A stretch of 64,000 nucleotides of DNA, taken from positions 248,001 to 312,000 of the forward strand of contig NZ_JADPKA010000050.1 in the NCBI RefSeq assembly GCF_023073715.1, written 5' to 3'. The DNA is from Bradyrhizobium sp. 164. Lineage in GTDB: Bacteria; Pseudomonadota; Alphaproteobacteria; Rhizobiales; Xanthobacteraceae. The position numbers and the translations under genes were made by a program. A model generated the notes under the pieces. It ran no database searches. It was not told where the DNA came from and worked only from the letters and a program-made list of their open reading frames with translations. Shown piece after piece: positions 7,513-15,858 of the stretch (positions are counted from its first letter, which is position 1; the number at the start of each line of letters is the position of its first letter).

Positions 7513-8283
7513 TCACCGCAACACGATCCACGCCGGCGCGTGATCGCTCGCGCCATCCTCGCCGCGGATCTTCTTGTCGACGCCGGCTTTGACCAGGCGC
7601 GGGGCGAGGGCAGGGCTGAGCAATAGATGATCAAGCCGCAGGCCCGCATCGCGCGGCCAGCGGTTTCGCTTGTAGTCCCAGAACGTGTAGATGCGCTCTT
7701 CGGGATGCAGTTCGCGGATCGCGTCGCACCAGCCTTGTTCGACCAGTGAGGCAAACGCCGCACGGCTCTTCGGCTGGATCAGCGCATCCTTGTCCCATGA
7801 GCGCGTCGGATAGATGTCGATCGCCGTCGGCGCGACGTTGTAGTCGCCGGCGAGCACCACCGGTAGCTCCTGCTTGATGAAGCTCTTGGCGTGGCGCCTC
7901 AGCCGCGCGAACCAGTCCAGCTTGTAATCGAATTTCGGCCCGGGCTGCGGGTTGCCGTTCGGCAGATAGATACTCGTGACGATGACGCCGCGGACGGCGG
8001 CTTCGATGTAGCGGGCTTCGTGATCGTCGGTCGTCCCCGGCAAGCGGTCGCGGGTGAGCACCGGCTCGGCGCTGCGGGCGAGGATGGCGACGCCGTTCCA
8101 GGTCTTTTGTCCACGCCAGACTGCGCCATAGCCGGCTTTTTCGATGGCCGCCGCCGGAAATTCGCCATCACTTGCCTTCAACTCCTGAAGCGCGACGACA
8201 TCGGGCTTCGCGATCCGCAGCCATGCCAAGAGATTGGGCAGGCGGCGACTGACGTTGTTGATGTTGAATGTCGCAATCTTCAT
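7513..8283 (-). CDS. xthA: Exodeoxyribonuclease III / AP endonuclease (XthA family)
   Basis: 256 residues from the ATG at 8281-8283, which gives the canonical MKIATFNINNVSRRLPNLL start; longer upstream readings add only shadow sequence. Conserved metal and catalytic elements are visible: ATFNINN (metal Asn), LQELKASD (metal Glu), VLAGDYNVAP (catalytic Asp/Asn) and GASDHAPAWI (catalytic Asp-His). The enzyme cleaves DNA 5' to abasic sites and degrades 3' ends in base-excision repair. It ends 4 bases from the broken GFA gene (convergent) and is divergent from the small cysteine-rich protein gene. Confidence 0.93.
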   Translation of the reverse strand: MKIATFNINNVSRRLPNLLAWLRIAKPDVVALQELKASDGEFPAAAIEKAGYGAVWRGQKTWNGVAILARSAEPVLTRDRLPGTTDDHEARYIEAAVRGVIVTSIYLPNGNPQPGPKFDYKLDWFARLRRHAKSFIKQELPVVLAGDYNVAPTAIDIYPTRSWDKDALIQPKSRAAFASLVEQGWCDAIRELHPEERIYTFWDYKRNRWPRDAGLRLDHLLLSPALAPRLVKAGVDKKIRGEDGASDHAPAWIVLR

Positions 8284-8322
8284 GTAGGGCTGACGCTTCT
8301 GCCTTCCGATTCCGGAGACACA

Positions 8323-8541
8323 ATGTCCAAGTTGAGCTTTATTGCCATCGCACTTGTCGTCGCGTTCTCCGGAGGCGCATCGGCACAATCGTCCGATCCG
8401 CGCGGCGCGTGCAAGGCGGACTATGACAAATTCTGCGCCGGCATCGCGCCCGGCGGCGGCATCGTCGCCTGTCTGAACGGCAAGCGCGATCAGCTCAGCG
8501 CGACCTGCAAGGCGGCGCTGGACAACCGGAAAAAGAAGTAA
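8323..8541 (+). CDS. Small exported cysteine-rich protein (Cys-rich FGFR/GLG1-like repeat)
   Basis: 72 residues beginning MSKLSFIAIALVVAFSG at the ATG 8323-8325. The signal peptide probably ends at SAQS. The mature part has the pattern C-x3-D-x3-FC-x4-APGGG-x3-CL-x8-LS-x2-C, which matches one copy of the Cys-rich repeat known from Golgi glycoprotein 1 and common as single-repeat exported proteins in Bradyrhizobium. Four cysteines allow two disulfides. Function unknown. The stretch between it and xthA is only 39 bases and must hold both divergent start regions. Confidence 0.75.
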   Translation: MSKLSFIAIALVVAFSGGASAQSSDPRGACKADYDKFCAGIAPGGGIVACLNGKRDQLSATCKAALDNRKKK

Positions 8542-8553
8542 GCGAGGAGCAGT

Positions 8554-9837
8554 TCAGCTCCGCAGCGGCGGCGGGCTTGCCGGCTGCTCGATCGACGGCG
8601 GGGAGGGCGGCTGCTCAACTGCCTGTGCGGCAGCTGGCTTTGTCACCGGCTCCACGATATTGCCGCCCTTGTAGAGGCGGGCATAGCGGCGGCCGAGGCT
8701 GGTCAGCACCTCATAGCCGATCGTGCCGAAATGATGCGCGAGCTCGTCGACGGTAATGCCCTCGCCGAGCAGCGTCACCATGTGGCCGCGCCGCGCCGCG
8801 TTCGGCGGCAGGTCGGTGATATCGATTGCGATCAGGTCCATCGAGATGCGGCCCGCGACCGGGCAGCGTTTTCCGGCCACGATGACTTCGGCGCCGCGGG
8901 TGCCGTCATTGGAGCTGGCGGCGCGGAAATAGCCGTCGGCATAGCCGACCGCGATGATCGCGAGCTTGGTCGGCCGCCGTGCGGTCCAGGTGCCGCCATA
9001 GCCGACGGTCTCGCCGCGCTCGATGGTGCGGATCTGCACGATGCGCGCCTTGAGATCCACGACTTGCTGCATCGGATTATCGGCCTCCGGCGTCGGATTG
9101 ACGCCGTAGAGTGCGGCCCCAGGCCGCACCATGTCGAACTGGAAGGGCGCGCCCAGGAAGATGCCGGAGGAATTGGCGAGCGCCGCCGGCACGCCGGAGA
9201 ACTCGCTGGCGATGCCGCGGAAGGCTGCGAGTTGTCTTGCATTCACCGGGCTGTTGAGCTGCTCGGCCGAGACCAAATGGCTCATCACCAGCGTGATGCC
9301 GTGATCGCCGGCATTGATGCGGGGGATGATGGCCTGCGCTTCCGCAAGCGTCAGGCCGAGCCGGTTCATGCCGGTGTCGATGTGAACAGCGGCGCCTCCG
9401 GTCCAGCCGGTGCGGCGGCAGAACACGTCCCATTCGGCGAGCTCGTTGAGGTCGCCGATCACCGGCCGGCAGTTGATCTTCGCATAGTGCTCGCCGGTGT
9501 TCTGGAAATAGCCGCTGAGCACGTAGATCGTGGGCTCCGGCACGGCCGCGCGCACCTTGCGCGCTTCCTCTATGGTGGCGACGAAGAAGGTCTTGCAGCC
9601 GGCCTTGCTCAGGGCACGCGCGACTTCGGCGGCGCCGCAGCCATAGGCGTCGGCCTTGATAACCGCCGAGCACTCGGCCGGCACCGCCGTCTTCTCGAGT
9701 TTGCGCCAATTGGCGATGATGGCGTCGAGATCGACGGTGAGCACGCCGCCATAGGCGGCGAGCGCGGCAGCCTGACTGGCCTCCGCGGAGAGAAGACCGG
9801 ATTGCGGGATCGTTTTCGGGTCGGACGCCATTGTCAT
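8554..9837 (-). CDS. alr: Alanine racemase
   Basis: 427 residues. The PLP-binding lysine is Lys61 in SAVIKADAYGCG, and the second catalytic base (Tyr) is in the C-terminal beta domain at ETVGYGGTW. The internal GYADGYFRA and VAGRISMDLI segments are family-typical. It interconverts L- and D-alanine for peptidoglycan. About 30 C-terminal residues (PAAAQAVEQPPSPPS...) form a proline-rich extension beyond the usual length of about 370-390. It lies 50 bases downstream of dnaB, in the dnaB-alr order common in alphaproteobacteria. Confidence 0.95.
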   Translation of the reverse strand: MTMASDPKTIPQSGLLSAEASQAAALAAYGGVLTVDLDAIIANWRKLEKTAVPAECSAVIKADAYGCGAAEVARALSKAGCKTFFVATIEEARKVRAAVPEPTIYVLSGYFQNTGEHYAKINCRPVIGDLNELAEWDVFCRRTGWTGGAAVHIDTGMNRLGLTLAEAQAIIPRINAGDHGITLVMSHLVSAEQLNSPVNARQLAAFRGIASEFSGVPAALANSSGIFLGAPFQFDMVRPGAALYGVNPTPEADNPMQQVVDLKARIVQIRTIERGETVGYGGTWTARRPTKLAIIAVGYADGYFRAASSNDGTRGAEVIVAGKRCPVAGRISMDLIAIDITDLPPNAARRGHMVTLLGEGITVDELAHHFGTIGYEVLTSLGRRYARLYKGGNIVEPVTKPAAAQAVEQPPSPPSIEQPASPPPLRS

Positions 9838-9887
9838 GGCGCCGTTTTACGCAAGAGGCCCCAAGGGTTCAACCCGGGGAACAGTTT

Positions 9888-11393
9888 CTAATAGTCGCTG
9901 CGATCCGGCAATTGGCCGTCATGGGCGAGGTCGCCGAAGCGGGTGACGGAGGCGTCGAAGTGCAGCTCGACCGTGCCGGTCGGGCCATGGCGCTGCTTGC
10001 CGATGATGACTTCGGCCCGGCCGACCGTGCGTTCCATGTCGGCCTGCCATTTGGCGTGCTCCTCAGTGCCGGGACGCGGCTCCTTCATGGCGAGGTAATA
10101 TTCCTCGCGGAACACGAACAGCACGACGTCGGCGTCCTGCTCGATCGAGCCGGATTCGCGCAGGTCCGAGAGCTGCGGCCGCTTGTCGTCACGCGACTCC
10201 ACCTGACGCGAAAGCTGAGACAGCGCGATCACGGGGACGTTGAGCTCCTTCGCCAGCGCCTTCAGGCTGGTCGTGATCTCCGTGATTTCCTGCACGCGGC
10301 TGTCGCTGGCGCGCTTGCCTGAGCCGGACAACAGCTGGATGTAGTCGATCACCAGGAGATCGAGGCCCTTCTGGCGCTTGAGTCGGCGGGCGCGCGCCAT
10401 TAGCTGCGCGATCGACAGGCCGCCGGTGGCGTCGACATAGAACGGCAGCGATTGCAGCTCGATCGAGACCTGGCGGATCTTCTCGAAATCGGCTTCCGTG
10501 ATGCCGCCGCGACGGATGTGCGAGGAGGGGATGCCGGTGCGCTCGGCCACGATACGCGTGGCGAGCTGGTCGGCCGACATTTCGCAGGAGAAAAAGCCGA
10601 TCACGCCGCCATTGGCGGCCTTCATGGTGCCGTCGGCCTGGAGTTCCGGAACATAGGCTTGCGCGACGTTGTAGGCGATGTTGGTCGCCAGCGAGGTCTT
10701 GCCCATACCGGGACGTCCCGCCACGATGATGAGGTCGGAATGCTGCAAGCCGCCCATCTTGGTGTCGAGATCGCGCAGGCCCGTCGAGATGCCTGACAGC
10801 TTTCCGTCGCGCTGGAACGCCTTCGCCGCAAGATCGACGGCGACCGTCAGCGCCTGCGAGAATTTCTGGAAACCGCCGTCATAACGGCCAGACTCGGCAA
10901 GTTCGTAGAGCTTGCGTTCGGCGTCCTCAATCTGCGCCCGCGGCTGGAAATCGACGGGCGCGTCGTATGCGACATTGACCATGTCCTCGCCGATGCCGAT
11001 CAGGTCGCGCCTGAGCGACAGGTCGTAGACGGTGCGGCCGTAATCCTGGGCGTTGATGATGGTGGTCGCTTCGGCCGCGAGCCGCGCCAGATATTGCCCG
11101 ATGGTCATGCCGCCGACATCGGTATCGGCGGGAAGGAACGTCTTCAGCGTGACGGGCGTCGCGATCTTGCCCATCCGGATCAGGCTGCCGGCGGTCTCGA
11201 AAATGGTCTGGTGTAGCGGCTCGAAGAAATGCTTCGCCTCCAGGAAGTCGGAGACGCGATAGAAGGCGTCGTTGTTGACTAGGATCGCGCCCAGGAGGCT
11301 CTGTTCCGCCTCGATATTGTGCGGCGCGCTCCGATAGGCGGGCGTTCCGGCGTCGGGCGCGAGTTTGAGAACGTTCGAATCAGTCAGGGCCAT
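9888..11393 (-). CDS. dnaB: Replicative DNA helicase DnaB
   Basis: 501 residues. The N-terminal helical domain starts at APHNIEAEQSLLGAIL. The RecA-like motor has Walker A GRPGMGKTSLA, the FFSCEMSADQLATR segment, Walker B LLVIDYIQLL, and the late VIALSQLSRQVESR and SDLRESGSIEQDADVV motifs. It is the hexameric helicase of the replication fork. Starts: MALTDSNVLKLAPDAG at 11393. It leads the dnaB-alr run. Confidence 0.97.
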   Translation of the reverse strand: MALTDSNVLKLAPDAGTPAYRSAPHNIEAEQSLLGAILVNNDAFYRVSDFLEAKHFFEPLHQTIFETAGSLIRMGKIATPVTLKTFLPADTDVGGMTIGQYLARLAAEATTIINAQDYGRTVYDLSLRRDLIGIGEDMVNVAYDAPVDFQPRAQIEDAERKLYELAESGRYDGGFQKFSQALTVAVDLAAKAFQRDGKLSGISTGLRDLDTKMGGLQHSDLIIVAGRPGMGKTSLATNIAYNVAQAYVPELQADGTMKAANGGVIGFFSCEMSADQLATRIVAERTGIPSSHIRRGGITEADFEKIRQVSIELQSLPFYVDATGGLSIAQLMARARRLKRQKGLDLLVIDYIQLLSGSGKRASDSRVQEITEITTSLKALAKELNVPVIALSQLSRQVESRDDKRPQLSDLRESGSIEQDADVVLFVFREEYYLAMKEPRPGTEEHAKWQADMERTVGRAEVIIGKQRHGPTGTVELHFDASVTRFGDLAHDGQLPDRSDY

Positions 11394-11686
11394 GGTCGGA
11401 CGTGCTTAGCAATTTTCTTGGGCGGATGCGGGGCGGGGATAAAGCGCCGCTGCAGGCGAAAGCGGAAGCAAAAGCTGACCGCTATCAACCGTTCAGTGAA
11501 AATGGTGGATGATTGGCCGCCGCAGCACGCCCCACGCTTGACGGATTTTCGCGGAACCGGGTGCGGCTTGGGAGCGGACGCACCCGCGCGGTGGAAAAAG
11601 CCTGAAGCCGTGAACCTTATGGATTGGCGCGCAGACCCATCGAAGAGCGCGCGAATTGACGCACGCTGGGAGCTTTCGGCTGGGAT

Positions 11687-11806
11687 TCAGACCAGCAGGA
11701 GGTAGACCAGCGCAGCCAAGGCCGCCCCGACGCCAGTGACGATCAGGGCGTAATCGGTGCGGAGGTCGTTCTGCACGTCGAATGCGGTTTGGGTCTCTTT
11801 GCGCAT
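11687..11806 (-). CDS. 39-residue predicted single-pass membrane microprotein
   Basis: Reading from the ATG at 11804-11806 gives MRKETQTAFDVQNDLRTDYA followed by LIVTGVGAALAALVYLLLV and a TGA at 11687-11689. A charged N-terminal half of about 20 residues is followed by 19 hydrophobic residues, a clean amphipathic-plus-transmembrane design that is unlikely by chance in a noncoding frame. There is no strong Shine-Dalgarno. A perfect CRP-type palindrome lies 34-49 bases upstream. Function unknown; such tail-anchored microproteins often bind a larger membrane complex. Confidence 0.5.
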   Translation of the reverse strand: MRKETQTAFDVQNDLRTDYALIVTGVGAALAALVYLLLV

Positions 11807-11839
11807 GGCGACGATCTAAGCCAAGTCCGACCAGCTTTG

Positions 11840-11855
11840 TGTGAAGCAGATCACA
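11840..11855. promoter_or_regulatory. Perfect CRP-type site TGTGAAGCAGATCACA
   Basis: The sequence is TGTGA-N6-TCACA, the exact symmetric consensus of the CRP/FNR family as defined in enteric bacteria. It sits between two divergent small genes: 34 bases before the start of the 39-residue protein and about 85 bases before the gene at 11940. Bradyrhizobium genomes encode many Crp/Fnr paralogues, two of them in this window, but which one binds here is unknown. Confidence 0.6.
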
Positions 11856-11939
11856 TCTTCCCGGATTCTTTCGGGTAGAGCCGGAACAGGCCGGCGGGCA
11901 GGGGGTTGTCCCCGACCCGCCAGCAGGGAGACGCAAGCG

Positions 11940-12146
11940 ATGCGGCCAGAACGGCAGCAGCAGATGTGGCGAAGCGAGGCAGGCAGCCGGCTTTGGCTAG
12001 CTGGACTGATCGCGGCCATGGAGCACGCCGAGCGGCCTGAAGTGCGGCGTCAGCCGGTTGCACCTGAAGTGCTTTTGGAATTGCGGACGCAACTGGCGCT
12101 AAGCGCCTCCTTGCGGCTTTCCCAGATTTCCGGCCTGCATCATTAG
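11940..12146 (+). CDS. Small hypothetical protein, 68 residues
   Basis: Starts MRPERQQQMWRSEAG at 11940-11942 with GGGAGA 9 bases upstream and ends at TAG 12144-12146, three bases before the convergent cfa stop. The protein is basic and helical (LWLAGLIAAMEHAERPEV, VLLELRTQLALSASLRL) with no signal peptide. No family is recognised. It lies downstream of the CRP-type site at 11840-11855. Confidence 0.42.
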   Translation: MRPERQQQMWRSEAGSRLWLAGLIAAMEHAERPEVRRQPVAPEVLLELRTQLALSASLRLSQISGLHH

Positions 12147-12149
12147 GGC

Positions 12150-13400
12150 CTATTCACCTGCCAGCTTGAGCCTGGGCTTGGCGCCGCCCTCGATGGCCCG
12201 CAGCCGGGCCTCTTCGCGCGCGATGTAGTCGCGCGTCATCGGCACGATGCCCTGGCGCCGGGTGAGCTGGATCTGGAAGTTCATCATCGCCTGCTTGCGG
12301 AAGGTCATTTCGCAGGCCGCCAGGTAGAACTCCCACATCAGCGCGAAGCGCTCATCGTAGAGCTGCACGGCCTCCTCGCGCCGCGCCATGAAGCGCTCTC
12401 GCCAGGCTTTGAGCGTCTCGGCGTAGTGCAGGCGCAGGATCTCGATGTCGCAGACCAATAGGCCCGCCCGCTCGATCGACGGCAGCACCTCGGACAGCGC
12501 GGGGATGTAGCCGCCGGGGAAGATGTATTTGGCGATCCAGGGATTGGTCGAGTCCGGTCCCTGCGAACGGCCGATCGAATGCAGCAGCATGACCCCGTCC
12601 TCGCTCAGGAGCTCGGCGCAGCGCTGGAAGTAGGTGTCGTAGAAGCGGGCGCCGACATGCTCGAACATGCCGACTGAGACGATGCGGTCGAATGGGCCTT
12701 CGATGTCGCGGTAGTCCTGCAGCAGGAATTTGGCCGAGCCCGTCAGCCCCTTTTCGGCGGCGCGTGCATTGGCGATCCGCAATTGCTCGGTTGACAGAGT
12801 GATGCCGGTGACGTCGGCGCCCGCGATCTCGGCAAGATAGAGCCCGAGCCCGCCCCAGCCCGAGCCGATGTCGAGCACACGCTGGCGGACCCCGACGAGC
12901 AGCTTCGCGGCGATGTGCCGCTTCTTGGCGAGCTGCGCGTCATCGAGCGTCGTCTCCGGCGTCTCGAAATAGGCGCAGCTATATTGCTTGTCGGCATCAA
13001 GAAAGAGCGAATAGAGCCGGGCGTCGAGATCGTAGTGGTGCGCCACGTTACTGCGCGAGCGCGAGCGCGGATTGAACTGCTTGAGGTGGCGCGTCAGATA
13101 GCGCAGGTGCCACCACGGTTTGGCCCACTGCGGCAATAGGTCGGGTTGATCCAGCAGGATCGCGAGGGCATCAGCTATGGTGCCGTGTTCGACCACGAAC
13201 TCGCCATCCATGTAGGCTTCGCCAAGCCCGAGTTCGGGATTGATGAGGATTTTTCGTTCTGCGTCTTTCGTGACGAAGCGGACTGCGACCGGGGCGCCGG
13301 AGCCGTCACCGACGGTGAACGTCGTCCCGCTTGCGCTGGTCACCGTCATCGACCCGCGCCGGATGAATTGAGACAGAAACTTATGCAACAAGCGGTCCAT
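12150..13400 (-). CDS. cfa: Cyclopropane-fatty-acyl-phospholipid synthase family methyltransferase
   Basis: 416 residues from the ATG at 13398-13400 (MDRLLHKFLSQFIRRG), chosen because AGAGGA lies about 9 bases upstream; a second ATG 6 bases earlier is too close to that site. The SAM-binding loop VLDIGSGWGGLGLYLAEIAG, VGMFEHVGARFYDTYF and the C-terminal REEAVQLYDERFALMWEFYL are typical of CFA synthases. They methylenate unsaturated acyl chains of membrane phospholipids using S-adenosylmethionine, usually in stationary phase or acid stress. Confidence 0.92.
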   Translation of the reverse strand: MDRLLHKFLSQFIRRGSMTVTSASGTTFTVGDGSGAPVAVRFVTKDAERKILINPELGLGEAYMDGEFVVEHGTIADALAILLDQPDLLPQWAKPWWHLRYLTRHLKQFNPRSRSRSNVAHHYDLDARLYSLFLDADKQYSCAYFETPETTLDDAQLAKKRHIAAKLLVGVRQRVLDIGSGWGGLGLYLAEIAGADVTGITLSTEQLRIANARAAEKGLTGSAKFLLQDYRDIEGPFDRIVSVGMFEHVGARFYDTYFQRCAELLSEDGVMLLHSIGRSQGPDSTNPWIAKYIFPGGYIPALSEVLPSIERAGLLVCDIEILRLHYAETLKAWRERFMARREEAVQLYDERFALMWEFYLAACEMTFRKQAMMNFQIQLTRRQGIVPMTRDYIAREEARLRAIEGGAKPRLKLAGE

Positions 13401-13677
13401 CGGCATTTCCTCTCGAGCGGACCCGAAAGATGCGACTAACCCGGCCTTCATATCTGACGCCCAGGCGCCGCAGCGGTTCCTATGCGTTTGCATCTAAAAT
13501 CTAGCGAGCCAGTTCCGGCTCCGCCATTGCGCTGTGCTCAAAGCCGATATTCGAAAAGCGCTTAATCACATCCTTGCGCGCGGGCCTGCTTCCATTCGCG
13601 GCGCAATCGGATAAAAGGTGACCGCCGCCGCGCGGGATGCCGGTGCACCTCTCGTATTTCAGTGGAGATGATGGGAA

Positions 13678-14655
13678 ATGTCGAGCCGAGCGTTCAGTCT
13701 CGCGACGGTACTGCTTCTGATCGGCTTCGGCGCGACCGATACCGTTCTTGCGCAGGCAACGAACCTCGAGGCCGGCAAGACTCCGTCCCAGCTCTTCGCG
13801 CAGACCTGCAATGCCTGCCACAAGAGCCCGCGTGGACTTCTGAAGTCCGTGGCGCCGAGTTCGCTGCCGGGATTCCTGCGCCAGCACTACACCACGAGCT
13901 CGGACATGGCGGGCATTCTCGCCTCCTACCTCGTCTCCAATGGTGCCACCGACACCCGGTATCAGGCCAAGGACGGCAGGGACAAGAAGGACGGCACCAG
14001 GGAGCGAGAAGCCAATACAGCTCCGGGCCAGTCCGAACATCAGGGCCGCCGCCAGCGCTCGCAGGAGGCCGCCAAGCCGGAGGGCGAGGGGTCCGCTCCT
14101 GCGGTCGAGGGCCCGCGCCAAAAGCGTGCTGCGCGGCCGGCCGACGAAGGCATGAAATCCGAAGGCCAGGCAGCACCCGAGGGACGCAAGGCCAAGCGCC
14201 GCGGGAAGCCCGGCACTGAGGAAGCACCGAAGTTCGACGCCGCCGCGCCGGCCACTGAAGACAAGAAGAGCGAGCCGAAGGCCGAGTCGAAGCCTGAGAC
14301 GGTCAAGCCCGACAGGGCCAAGGTCGAGCCGAATCGTGACGAGACCGAGCCCGACAGTGGCACGGCATCGGAGAAGCCCGCCGACGCCATGCCTGATAGC
14401 GCGAAGGTAGAGCCGCGCGGCAGTGAAGCTCCGTCGCTGCGCCCGGATCCGGTGCCGCAGGTGACGCCGTCTGCACCAGCCGCCGTGAAGCCGACCGAGC
14501 CGGCCGCGCCCAGAGCGACGGAAGAGGCGGCTCCGACTGCGCCTGCTGCCAGCTCCGAACCGGCCAAGGCGCCGGCACCTCCCGCGACCGCTGCAGCCCC
14601 GCCTGCGCCGCCGGCCGAGTCGTCCGGCCCGCCGACGCCGCCGATCTCGCGCTAA
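13678..14655 (+). CDS. Exported CxxCH protein with a long Pro/Ala/Lys/Glu-rich tail
   Basis: 325 residues. The signal peptide is MSSRAFSLATVLLLIGF..., cut near VLAQ. A single heme-type motif CNACH is at 44-48, inside a short helical module (LFAQTCNACHKSPRGLLK, SDMAGILASYLV) that resembles a minimal class I cytochrome c, to about residue 90. The remaining about 230 residues are low-complexity, charged then proline-rich (KPEGEG, KSEPKAESKPE, PAPPATAAAPPAPP), perhaps a periplasmic spacer or cell-wall-spanning arm. The opposite strand is also open for 402 codons, but only as a shadow of this biased composition. Partner unknown. Confidence 0.75.
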   Translation: MSSRAFSLATVLLLIGFGATDTVLAQATNLEAGKTPSQLFAQTCNACHKSPRGLLKSVAPSSLPGFLRQHYTTSSDMAGILASYLVSNGATDTRYQAKDGRDKKDGTREREANTAPGQSEHQGRRQRSQEAAKPEGEGSAPAVEGPRQKRAARPADEGMKSEGQAAPEGRKAKRRGKPGTEEAPKFDAAAPATEDKKSEPKAESKPETVKPDRAKVEPNRDETEPDSGTASEKPADAMPDSAKVEPRGSEAPSLRPDPVPQVTPSAPAAVKPTEPAAPRATEEAAPTAPAASSEPAKAPAPPATAAAPPAPPAESSGPPTPPISR

Positions 14656-14713
14656 ACCAGCTTGGTTTTGATGGACATGCGCCGACCGCGTTGATCGCGG
14701 CCTCCGCACCGTA

Positions 14714-14743
14714 TTGACGAGGCCTAGAGTGATACTCTAGATT
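14714..14743 (+). promoter_or_regulatory. Promoter with embedded TetR operator
   Basis: TTGACG (14714-14719) and TAGATT (14738-14743) lie 18 bases apart and fit -35/-10 boxes. Between and overlapping them is CTAGAGT-GAT-ACTCTAG (14724-14740), a perfect 7-3-7 palindrome. A third half-site, CTCTAG, lies at 14748-14753, 13 bases after the last ACTCTAG. Bound repressor would block polymerase, the standard layout for TetR autorepression. The Shine-Dalgarno AGGAGG follows at once. Confidence 0.8.
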
Positions 14744-14762
14744 AATGCTCTAGGAGGCGGCA

Positions 14763-15386
14763 ATGACGTCGAACGTGCGAGACGACCTGTTGGCGGCCGG
14801 GCTGATCGTGTTCGACCGCGTCGGCTTCGAAGCCGCGACGGTGGCTGCGATCCGCACCCGGGCGCGCGCCTCCAATGGCAGCTTCTTTCACGCCTTCGGC
14901 TCAAAGAAGGAGCTCGCCGGTGCGCTGTTCCTGCAGGTCCTGCGGCACTATCACGCCGCAATGCTGACCGCGCTCAATCCCGTGCCCGGTGCGGAGCAGG
15001 GCATCGATCGGCTGATCCGGGCGCATCTTGAGTGGGTCGTGAGCAGCCGGCGCGAGGCGCGCTACCTCTTCGAGATTTCCCGCAGCGAGTGGGGCGAGGA
15101 GGTTCGCGATGCCCAGCGCGCGCAGAACGCGCGCCTCGCCGACGGCATCGAGCGCTGGCGCGCGCCGCTGGTTGCACGCGGTGAGCTCTTGCCGATGACG
15201 CCGGCAATGTTCATCAGCCAGCTGATCGGGCCGGCGCAGATCTTCTGCCGCGCCTTCCTGTCGGGACGCGACCACACCGACCCTCGCGGGGAGGCCGACA
15301 TACTGATCGCCTGCGCCATTCGGGCGCTAAGGCCGTTCGACCGCATCAACCAGCAACAGGACAGAGTGCATGTCAGCCGCAGCTGA
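14763..15386 (+). CDS. TetR-family transcriptional regulator
   Basis: 207 residues. The N-terminal helix-turn-helix (LLAAGLIVFDRVGFEAATVA, then RARASNGSFFHAFGSKKELAG) is the TetR DNA-binding domain, followed by a helical ligand domain. It overlaps the downstream thioesterase gene by 17 bases, so both form an operon under the operator at 14724-14753. The ligand is unknown; the hotdog thioesterase suggests an acyl-CoA-related signal. Confidence 0.9.
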   Translation: MTSNVRDDLLAAGLIVFDRVGFEAATVAAIRTRARASNGSFFHAFGSKKELAGALFLQVLRHYHAAMLTALNPVPGAEQGIDRLIRAHLEWVVSSRREARYLFEISRSEWGEEVRDAQRAQNARLADGIERWRAPLVARGELLPMTPAMFISQLIGPAQIFCRAFLSGRDHTDPRGEADILIACAIRALRPFDRINQQQDRVHVSRS

Positions 15387-15834
15387 TCCGGAGTTCGCAC
15401 CGATTGCCGACCGCATCCACGCCAATGTCGGCCGGCAGGGCTTCATGACCCTGGTCGGCGCCGAGCTTTCGGACTTGTCGCGCGGCAGCTGCACGATCGC
15501 CGTGGATCGCCGGCCGGAGCTGCTGCAGCAGCACGGCTTCTTCCACGGCGGCGTCACCGCCTTCCTGATCGACAACGCCACAACGATCGCAGCCGCGACC
15601 TCGCGTGGCCAGCCGGCGCTGACGGCGGAGTACAAGCTCAATTTATTGTCGCCTGCAGTCGGCGAGAAGCTGATCTGCCGTGCCCGGGTGATCAAGCCGG
15701 GCCGTCAGGTCTCGGTGGTTGCGGCCGACGTATTCTGCGTCAGCGACGGCGTCGAGAAGCACACGGCAACGGCGCTGGCCTCGATTGCGATGCTGAGCGA
15801 GGACGCCGCGAAAACGAAAAGCCCGGCCGCCTGA
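15370..15834 (+). CDS. PaaI-like hotdog-fold acyl-CoA thioesterase
   Basis: 154 residues. The hotdog helix motif is LLQQHGFFHGGVTAFLIDNA, with the HGG element that binds the thioester and the catalytic acidic residue in LIDNA. The following strands (LTAEYKLNLLSPAVGEKL, VVAADVFCV) are family-typical. Such enzymes hydrolyse aromatic or medium-chain acyl-CoA. It is translated from a start inside the TetR gene, implying coupling, and its stop codon lies in the loop of a terminator hairpin. Confidence 0.88.
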   Translation: MSAAADPEFAPIADRIHANVGRQGFMTLVGAELSDLSRGSCTIAVDRRPELLQQHGFFHGGVTAFLIDNATTIAAATSRGQPALTAEYKLNLLSPAVGEKLICRARVIKPGRQVSVVAADVFCVSDGVEKHTATALASIAMLSEDAAKTKSPAA

Positions 15835-15852
15835 GGCAGCCGGGCTGATTTT
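15820..15852 (+). terminator. Rho-independent terminator of the TetR-thioesterase operon
   Basis: AGCCCGGC (15820-15827) pairs perfectly with GCCGGGCT (15839-15846) and is followed by GATTTTG. The thioesterase stop codon (15832-15834) lies in the loop. Confidence 0.8.
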
Positions 15853-15858
15853 GAGCTC

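Noticed and set aside
13501..14709. 402-codon open frame antisense to the CxxCH protein
   Set aside because: Arg/Gly/Leu-rich shadow of a biased sense gene; no ribosome site or domain.
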